Below, piece by piece: positions 1 through 4,735 of a stretch of DNA of 23,704 nucleotides. The position numbers and the translations under genes are program-made. The notes under the pieces are model-generated. The model saw only the letters and a program-made list of their open reading frames with translations. It had not been told where the DNA came from and did no database searches. Location of the stretch: the NCBI GenBank assembly GCA_004557565.1, contig SFGS01000033.1, forward strand, positions 1 to 23,704, written 5' to 3'. This DNA comes from Bacteroidales bacterium. GTDB lineage: Bacteria; Bacteroidota; Bacteroidia; Bacteroidales; Muribaculaceae. Within the stretch, counting starts at the first letter, position 1; each line of letters begins with the position of its first letter.

Positions 1-182
1 GCAACGTGCCATGGCTAAGAAAACCCATCCCCACAAAATGGTAATTTTTCTCAAAAAAAACACCAAAAAATTTGCCTGTTCAGTTAGAAAGCCGATTTTA
101 AAAGTCAACAGGTCAACGAACCAATAGGTCAACAAGTTTCCGCTAAAGAAACAAGACATCACACGTTCGAACTCTGATTTTT
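1..182. other. Window edge, no supported gene
   Basis: AT-rich sequence with short homopolymer runs and a small repeated phrase (GTCAACAGGTCAACGAACC, then AATAGGTCAACAAG). A 38-codon open frame begins at 11 but has low-complexity Lys/Asn-rich content and no family signature, so it is not called. On the minus strand an ATG at 10-12 could begin a gene running off the left edge, but only four codons are visible. Confidence 0.4.
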
Positions 183-236
183 GGTGTAAACAGGATTGAA
201 AATGGATTAAATCGGTGTTTTCGTTTCTGTAATCGG
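183..236 (+). repeat. Left copy of direct repeat bracketing the DUF4143 ATPase gene
   Basis: About 53 bp nearly identical to 1786-1838, including a 28-base exact match (201-228 equals 1802-1829). The two copies have the same orientation and enclose the ATPase gene, its upstream palindromes and its terminator. No transposase or terminal inverted repeats accompany them. Confidence 0.85.
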
Positions 237-269
237 CATACCATTCATTATATCCCATTCACGGCTCTA

Positions 270-305
270 CGAAGAAAAAGTGGCAATATTGCCAAAAATT
301 CTTCG
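270..305. repeat. 36-bp palindrome, copy 1
   Basis: Imperfect inverted repeat with arms CGAAGAA / TTCTTCG around the perfect 14-bp palindrome TGGCAATATTGCCA. It is identical to the copy at 418-453. It could be a protein-binding operator or a strong hairpin if transcribed. Confidence 0.85.
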
Positions 306-344
306 CAACGAAGCCCCCAAAACCACCCAAAAAACGTCATCTTA

Positions 345-380
345 GGAAGAAAAAGTGGCAATATTGCCAAAAATTCTTTC
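345..380. repeat. 36-bp palindrome, copy 2
   Basis: Same element as at 270-305 with small changes at both outer ends (GGAAGAA / TTCTTTC). The core TGGCAATATTGCCA is unchanged, so the core is the conserved part. Confidence 0.85.
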
Positions 381-409
381 TGAAATAAGGGGAAACCGAT
401 AAAAATGGG

Positions 410-417
410 TATATTTG
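410..417 (+). promoter_or_regulatory. -7 box for the DUF4143 ATPase gene
   Basis: TATATTTG fits the Bacteroidetes -7 consensus TAnnTTTG. It directly abuts the third palindrome, which would therefore cover the transcription start and the 5' end of the mRNA. No clear -33 element is seen at the expected distance, so the assignment rests on the -7 box and its position 49 bp before the ATG. Confidence 0.55.
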
Positions 418-453
418 CGAAGAAAAAGTGGCAATATTGCCAAAAATTCTTCG
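418..453. repeat. 36-bp palindrome, copy 3, at the predicted transcription start
   Basis: Identical to the copy at 270-305. It begins at the base after the -7 box and ends 12 bp before the ATPase start codon, so it is placed to act as an operator or as a 5'-UTR hairpin near the ribosome-binding region. Confidence 0.85.
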
Positions 454-465
454 TAGGATATAGTT

Positions 466-1719
466 ATGCAGATACAACGACGGTTTTATTTACAGCAGCT
501 CATTGATGGGAAACAAAACGGATTGATTAAAATTGTCACAGGAATTAGGCGTTGTGGCAAGTCGTATCTTCTGTTTAAATTGTTCCGACAGCACCTGTTA
601 GAAAGCGGTGTTGCCGAAAGTCACATCATTCAAATTGCCCTTGATGATATTGAAAGTCAAGATTTGCGTGAGCCACTCTCTCTTTACAGGCATGTGAAAG
701 GCAAAATGACCGACAGCAACCAGTATTACATACTGCTTGATGAGGTGCAACTCGTTCCCCGCTTTGAAGAGGTTCTTAACAGCCTTCTGCGCATTGATAA
801 TGCAGATGTATATGTCACAGGCAGTAATTCAAAATTCCTGTCAAGCGATATTGTTACCGAATTTCGAGGTCGTGGCGATGAAATCCGCCTTTATCCTCTT
901 TCCTTGTCGGAATACTGTGAGGGCGCAGGGCAATCACCCACTGAGGCATGGAATGACTATTATACTTACGGTGGTCTGCCACACGTGTTATCGCTCGAAA
1001 CGGAAAAGAAGAAACTCGACTATCTAAGTAATCTTTTTGATAGTGTGTATCTGATTGACATTATTGAGCGAAACCATATCAAAAACGAAGCAGAATTTGC
1101 TGAACTGGTTCACATTATCGCTTCTGGAATAGGAGCACCAACTAATCCAACGAAATTGTCGAACACATTTAAGAGCGTGAAAAAGGTGGCAATCAATTCC
1201 ACCACCATCGACCGCTACCTCGGCTATATGGAAGATGCTTTCTTGATAGAAAAGGCTGATAGGTTTGATGTGAAAGGAAAGAGGTATATAGGTTCGCTTT
1301 CCAAGTATTATTTTTGCGACCTTGGTCTCCGTAATGCCATTTTAGGACTACGTCAACAGGAAGAAACCCATATTATGGAAAATATCATCTACAATGAGTT
1401 GCGTCGCCGAGGCTGTAAAGTGGATGTGGGAATGGTAGAGCAACGTTTTGTGGATGGTGAAGGCAAATGGCAACGCAAACAACTTGAGGTGGACTTTGTG
1501 GTGAATGAAGGCAACCAAAAATACTATATCCAATCGGCATTGGCGTTGCCCGATAAGGAAAAGCGCGCACAAGAAATGGCATCATTACTTAAAATCAACG
1601 ATTCGTTTAAAAAAATAATCGTTGTGAAGGACAATATCAATCCATGGCGTGACGAGAACGGCATATTAACGATGGGATTAGTTGATTTCTTGATGGATAT
1701 CAACAGCCTTAATAAATAA
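466..1719 (+). CDS. AAA family ATPase with C-terminal DUF4143 domain
   Basis: The protein is 417 aa. The P-loop is GIRRCGKS (residues 26-33) and Walker B is YILLDE (88-93), followed by a sensor-like strand VYVTGSN (115-121). The C-terminal part (about 200-417) resembles DUF4143, a PD-(D/E)xK-like fold often joined to this ATPase type: a Glu in the helix near 305-311, EVDFVV (341-346), and YIQSA where an ExK motif would normally lie (354-358). The lost Lys suggests a nuclease-inactive or altered version. Proteins of this family are abundant in Bacteroidales and their cellular role is not established. The ATG at 466 follows the -7 box at 410-417 and leaves a short leader holding a palindrome. 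The gene stands alone, ends in a hairpin terminator, and is bracketed by a direct repeat, which hints at past movement or duplication. Confidence 0.85.
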   Translation: MQIQRRFYLQQLIDGKQNGLIKIVTGIRRCGKSYLLFKLFRQHLLESGVAESHIIQIALDDIESQDLREPLSLYRHVKGKMTDSNQYYILLDEVQLVPRFEEVLNSLLRIDNADVYVTGSNSKFLSSDIVTEFRGRGDEIRLYPLSLSEYCEGAGQSPTEAWNDYYTYGGLPHVLSLETEKKKLDYLSNLFDSVYLIDIIERNHIKNEAEFAELVHIIASGIGAPTNPTKLSNTFKSVKKVAINSTTIDRYLGYMEDAFLIEKADRFDVKGKRYIGSLSKYYFCDLGLRNAILGLRQQEETHIMENIIYNELRRRGCKVDVGMVEQRFVDGEGKWQRKQLEVDFVVNEGNQKYYIQSALALPDKEKRAQEMASLLKINDSFKKIIVVKDNINPWRDENGILTMGLVDFLMDINSLNK

Positions 1720-1742
1720 ATCCACATTAGTGGGCGTTTACG

Positions 1743-1784
1743 TAGACTAAAAAACACAGATTTAATCCTTTTAGTCTATTTTTT
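1743..1784 (+). terminator. Intrinsic terminator of the DUF4143 ATPase gene
   Basis: Perfect 10-bp stem TAGACTAAAA / TTTTAGTCTA with a 16-nt loop, followed directly by six T. It lies 24 bp after the stop codon. The A/T-rich stem base means it could also work in the opposite direction. Confidence 0.75.
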
Positions 1785-1785
1785 A

Positions 1786-1838
1786 GGTGTAAATAGGATT
1801 TAATGGATTAAATCGGTGTTTTCGTTTCTTGTTATCGG
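1786..1838 (+). repeat. Right copy of direct repeat bracketing the DUF4143 ATPase gene
   Basis: Matches 183-236 with a few substitutions and a small indel. It begins immediately after the terminator T-run, so the unit between the repeats is one complete transcription unit. Confidence 0.85.
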
Positions 1839-1839
1839 A

Positions 1840-1875
1840 GCACTCGGAGTACTCTGAGCGCTCGGAGTACTCTGA
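1840..1875. repeat. Two 18-bp tandem units with a palindromic core
   Basis: Units 1840-1857 and 1858-1875 differ by one base (GCACTCGG versus GCGCTCGG). Each contains CTCGGAGTACTCTGAG, a near-palindrome with the perfect centre GAGTACTC. Possible binding site; function unknown. Confidence 0.7.
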
Positions 1876-1910
1876 ACTATCGTCTTAACTTCTTCAACTT
1901 CTTAACTCCT

Positions 1911-2001
1911 TAACTTCTAACTTCTAATTTCTAACTTCTAATTTCTAATTTCTAATTTCTAACTTCTAATTTCTAACTTCTAATTTCTAACTTCTAATTT
2001 C
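1911..2001 (+). repeat. Heptanucleotide tandem repeat (13 units)
   Basis: Thirteen consecutive 7-bp units of TAACTTC or TAATTTC, differing only at the fourth base (order C C T C T T T C T C T C T). Looser 8-9 bp relatives precede it from about 1884. It ends 11 bp before the -33 element of the next operon. Length change by slipped-strand mispairing would alter spacing upstream of that promoter but no coding frame. Confidence 0.9.
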
Positions 2002-2011
2002 TTCCATCTTA

Positions 2012-2042
2012 TTTGTTGTTTTGGTGAAAATGAGTAACTTTG
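2012..2042 (+). promoter_or_regulatory. Bacteroidetes-type promoter of the GYF_2/DUF2752 operon
   Basis: TTTG at 2012-2015 and TAACTTTG at 2035-2042 with 19 bp between them, matching the -33/-7 pattern. Transcription would start near 2049, only about ten bases before the ATG at 2059, so the mRNA would have a very short leader. Confidence 0.65.
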
Positions 2043-2058
2043 CTTAAAATAATTGACT

Positions 2059-2655
2059 ATGAGCGAGAATCTTCAGTACTGGATCAATCAGAATGGCACC
2101 CAAAGCGGACCACACACCATCGAACAACTGGAATCTATGGCGCTTGACAAGGCGCACACCTACGTTTGGCACAAAGGTATGGACGGATGGAAGCGAATCG
2201 ACAAAATCCCCGAATTGGCACACCTGACCGCTGCGCCAGAGCCTGTCGCGCCACAAGAAAGCGCAGTAGAGCCGATTGAAGCCGATGCCATTACTGAAGA
2301 GCCACACGAAGCCCCTGCCGAAGAACAGGCTGCTGCTCCTGTGCCACCCGAATACGTGGAACCAGAGGTGCAAGTGCCGCCATTTGTACCACAAATGCCC
2401 CCTCAAATGCAGCCGATGCAAGCCCCTGCGCCCGAATGTCCGCCCACCAACCTCGTGGCAGCCATCGTGTGCGCCGTGTTGTGCTGCACGCCATTGGCAG
2501 TGGTGGCGATAGTGCTGGCAGTGATGACCAAAAACAAATATAGTGCTGGCGAGTACGCAAAAGCCCAAAAATACAGCGAATGGGGAGCCTGGCTCTGCAT
2601 ACTGTCGGTGGTGCTCTCCATTCTGTTTATGCCATTCTCCATGCTTATGCTGTAG
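2059..2655 (+). CDS. GYF_2 domain plus CD225/dispanin-like membrane protein
   Basis: The protein is 198 aa from the ATG at 2059; an in-frame TTG two codons upstream lies closer to the predicted transcription start and is less likely. Residues about 4-55 form a GYF_2 (DUF4339) module (YWINQNG...GPHTIEQL...YVWHKGMDGWKRI). Residues 56-128 are a Pro/Glu-rich linker. Residues about 129-198 look like CD225/dispanin: PPTNLVAAIVCAVLCCTPLAV, a cytosolic loop KNKYSAGEYAKAQKYSEWG, and a second membrane segment. The paired Cys 142-143 sit in the first membrane segment, as in dispanins. The GYF part probably faces the cytoplasm and binds a partner; the specific function is unknown. It is the first gene of a pair with a DUF2752 protein 3 bp downstream. 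Confidence 0.8.
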   Translation: MSENLQYWINQNGTQSGPHTIEQLESMALDKAHTYVWHKGMDGWKRIDKIPELAHLTAAPEPVAPQESAVEPIEADAITEEPHEAPAEEQAAAPVPPEYVEPEVQVPPFVPQMPPQMQPMQAPAPECPPTNLVAAIVCAVLCCTPLAVVAIVLAVMTKNKYSAGEYAKAQKYSEWGAWLCILSVVLSILFMPFSMLML

Positions 2656-2658
2656 GCC

Positions 2659-3036
2659 ATGCGAATGCTCATCAACAAGAAAATCACATTCATTGTCATC
2701 GCAGTGGCGCTGGCAATAATGGCGGTGGTGTATTTCGTGTTCGACCCCACCACCACACGCCTCTTTCCCAAGTGCGCATTCTATGCCCTCACAGGTTTTA
2801 AATGCCCCGGCTGTGGCTCGCAACGCGCCATTCACGCCCTGCTCCACGCCGACGTGCTGGCAGCCATTCGCTACAACGCCCTGCTCGTGTTCAGTCTCCC
2901 GTTCATAGCCCTGCTCCTGACTAACCGCTATTGGCGCGGCCACTTCCCACGCTTCTACTCGCGCCTCAACTCCACCATCGTCACCGTCATCGCCGCCATC
3001 ATCGTCATCCTCTGGTGGATTCTCCGCAACCTCTAA
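2659..3036 (+). CDS. DUF2752 family membrane protein
   Basis: The protein is 125 aa and contains the DUF2752 signature CPGCGSQRA at residues 49-57, preceded by a hydrophobic segment (about 9-28) and followed by two more (about 71-89 and 104-122). The four-residue spacing of Cys49 and Cys52 could bind metal or form a redox pair, but no activity is established for the family. The start at 2659 lies 3 bp after the previous stop; a second ATG two codons later is also possible. Tight spacing indicates co-transcription and probable joint function with the GYF_2-CD225 protein. Confidence 0.8.
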   Translation: MRMLINKKITFIVIAVALAIMAVVYFVFDPTTTRLFPKCAFYALTGFKCPGCGSQRAIHALLHADVLAAIRYNALLVFSLPFIALLLTNRYWRGHFPRFYSRLNSTIVTVIAAIIVILWWILRNL

Positions 3037-3243
3037 CAGCCTCACCCAGAGTCCACTCTATCCCACAGATTCCCCCTTTCCTGCCTAAAAAATCCCACAG
3101 AAATTGTATGCCACAAACCTCACACAGATTCAACAAGATTCAACAAAAATCCCATCCACCCAAAAAAATCATTAAAAATTTATCCCCTTCCCCCCTCCCC
3201 AATCCTTTACCCCCTACCACCCTTATCCAATAGAGGGGATTTG
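3037..3243. other. Gap with degenerate repeats and a C-rich tract
   Basis: Contains several CACAGATTC / AGATTCAACA-type phrases like those at 11260-11410, then from about 3184 to 3232 a run of C-blocks (G-rich on the minus strand, the strand on which the CRISPR array is transcribed). No hairpin with a U-run was found, so the array terminator is not identified. Confidence 0.5.
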
Positions 3244-4305
3244 TTTGGTCTGTTAGTCAGGAGGTAAATAAAAAAGCCCCCGGCCTGTATCTACGATAGT
3301 AGAAATTAGTGTGGTCTGTTAGACTTAAGTTACCATATAATCTGTAAAGAATAATATCTACAATAGTAGAAATTAGTGTGGTCTGTTAGACCGAAGAAAT
3401 ACGAGGACGTGATCGAGTTGTATCTACAATAGTAGAAATTAGTGTGGTCTGTTAGACCCACCGCCACCTTGCCCGTCAGGTAAAAATCTACAATAGTAGA
3501 AATTAGTGTGGTCTGTTAGACAGCCTGATTAGAGACGAGATTTTTGCGTTGCTATCTACAATAGTAGAAATTAGTGTGGTCTGTTAGACCCGAGGTTAGA
3601 GATATTCTTGACTATCTCGGATCTACAATAGTAGAAATTAGTGTGGTCTGTTAGACCGAGCTTCGCGACACCATTGTCGAAGAGCTATCTACAATAGTAG
3701 AAATTAGTGTGGTCTGTTAGACAGGAATAATTCAAATGAATGGGAGAAGTTATCTACAATAGTAGAAATTAGTGTGGTCTGTTAGACATACAACACTTAC
3801 AAAGTTAAACTCACAGAATCTACAATAGTAGAAATTAGTGTGGTCTGTTAGACAAGCAATCGAAAAACTGGGCATTCTGTTATCTACAATAGTAGAAATT
3901 AGTGTGGTCTGTTAGACGCACAGCTCGCAATATTTCAGAATGTTGTATCTACAATAGTAGAAATTAGTGTGGTCTGTTAGACGTCCGTCGAAAGGATTGG
4001 CAAGCAAAGCATATCTACAATAGTAGAAATTAGTGTGGTCTGTTAGACGACGCTAAAAGCGAGTACAAAGTAAATGGATCTACAATAGTAGAAATTAGTG
4101 TGGTCTGTTAGACCGGATAAAGTTCATCGCCGAGCATCGGAATCTACAATAGTAGAAATTAGTGTGGTCTGTTAGACAAAAACAGGTTTGCAGACCCTAT
4201 AAATGGATCTACAATAGTAGAAATTAGTGTGGTCTGTTAGACTGCTAAAAGCGAGTACAAGGTTAGCGGATCTACAATAGTAGAAATTAGTGTGGTCTGT
4301 TAGAC
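3244..4305 (-). CRISPR. Type V-A CRISPR array, 16 repeats plus a truncated distal one
   Basis: Sixteen 36-bp repeats start at 3289, 3356, 3422, 3486, 3554, 3621, 3687, 3752, 3818, 3882, 3947, 4013, 4078, 4142, 4207 and 4270. The fifteen spacers between them are 31, 30, 28, 32, 31, 30, 29, 30, 28, 29, 30, 29, 28, 29 and 27 bp. On the minus strand each repeat ends in AATTTCTACTATTGTAGAT, the Cas12a crRNA handle (5-bp stem TCTAC/GTAGA, loop TATT), so transcription is leftward and the leader is at the high-coordinate end. The repeat at 3289 has one loop change (TATC) that keeps the stem. Beyond it, 3244-3258 is the remaining end of a further repeat with two mismatches, separated by a 30-bp possible spacer. 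Leader-distal decay is usual. Spacers 12 and 15 (4049-4077, 4243-4269) are related. Confidence 0.98.
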
Positions 4306-4317
4306 CCCTTGTGTGTA

Positions 4318-4349
4318 CAAAGATAGTGATATTTTGCTGAAAAACAAAA
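4318..4349 (-). promoter_or_regulatory. Pre-crRNA promoter in the leader
   Basis: On the minus strand TTTTG (4345-4349) and TATCTTTG (4318-4325) are separated by 19 bp, an excellent Bacteroidetes promoter. The start site would lie near 4311, just before the first repeat, so the array can be transcribed without cas12a. The rest of the leader up to 4493 is AT-rich with no gene. Confidence 0.75.
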
Positions 4350-4493
4350 TGTTTGGAGTTAATTGGGGTAAATGATATTATCCCCACATCTTTATGATAG
4401 ATATTGTATTGTTGCGTGGTAAGGTGTTGACAATCAGTTGTTGATATGCTTTTATAAAAAAGCGTGATACGGTGATTTTTTGCGAAGTTTGCA

Positions 4494-4625
4494 TTAAAAA
4501 ACAAGTAAATCTTTGTCGCGATGAATTGCATTGCCGAATTTCTCTACATTTTCATTTGATGCGGTAAATATAACAACACTATCATCGGGCGTGAATTTCT
4601 TTGAGAATTCATTTGTGATACTTTC
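4494..4625 (-). pseudogene. cas2: C-terminal remnant of cas2
   Basis: The last ~43 codons of a Cas2-like frame survive, ending in TAA just before the leader. The segment reads ITNEFSKKFTPDDSVVIF and then EKFGNAIHRDKDLLVF, fitting the Cas2 C-terminal pattern (Asp-Ser before a hydrophobic strand, a short turn, then a Gly-containing strand ending in hydrophobic residues). It has no start codon of its own in a sensible place and lies in a different frame from the cas4 remnant directly upstream. Position supports the call: cas2 is normally the last gene before the array in type V-A loci. The N-terminal half, with the usual Asp near the start, is absent, so no working Cas2 is made. The identity is by pattern, not by alignment. 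Confidence 0.62.
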
Positions 4626-4639
4626 ACGGACATTATATC

Positions 4640-4735
4640 CGTGTCCGTATCCATATACACATTGTGGAGGTATATGGAATACGGGCAGAATATGAAATCG
4701 TTTAGAGTGGATATGGATATATAGTCTTCCGTCAC
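4640..4735 (-). pseudogene. cas4: N-terminal remnant of cas4
   Basis: A GTG start overlaps the cas12a TGA stop by GTGA, the coupled junction expected for the next gene of the operon. The first codons read MTEDYISISTLNDFIFCPYS and then IYLHNVY, closely resembling the Cas4 N-terminus with its first iron-sulfur Cys in the FCP motif. After about residue 30 the resemblance stops; the frame closes at 4544 after 63 codons. The Asp/Glu/Lys nuclease residues and the three C-terminal Cys of Cas4 are all missing. The remnant is followed within about 15 bp by cas2-like sequence, implying a deletion that removed most of cas4, all of cas1 and the first part of cas2. Confidence 0.75.

Noticed and set aside
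11..127. 38-codon plus-strand open frame at the left edge
   Set aside because: Short, Lys/Asn-rich, in AT-rich sequence, with no promoter or family signal.
2044..3045. 333-codon open frame antisense to the GYF_2 and DUF2752 genes
   Set aside because: His/Gly/Glu-rich low-complexity translation typical of the reverse of G/C-rich third-position codons; the sense frames have clear domains and a promoter.
3259..3288. Rho-independent terminator at the distal end of the CRISPR array
   Set aside because: The minus strand has a G-run followed by T6, but no complementary C-run upstream to form a hairpin, so it is left as a possible old spacer.
3289..4305. Self-targeting spacers within the window
   Set aside because: Reading the spacers against the genes here showed no evident match; only a whole-genome search could settle it.
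4318..4493. A tracrRNA or other small RNA in the leader
   Set aside because: Type V-A needs no tracrRNA and no anti-repeat to the CRISPR repeat was seen in the leader.
4172..4531. 119-codon minus-strand open frame at the leader end of the CRISPR array
   Set aside because: It runs through three CRISPR repeats and the leader; the same peptide block recurs only because the repeat does. No family resemblance.
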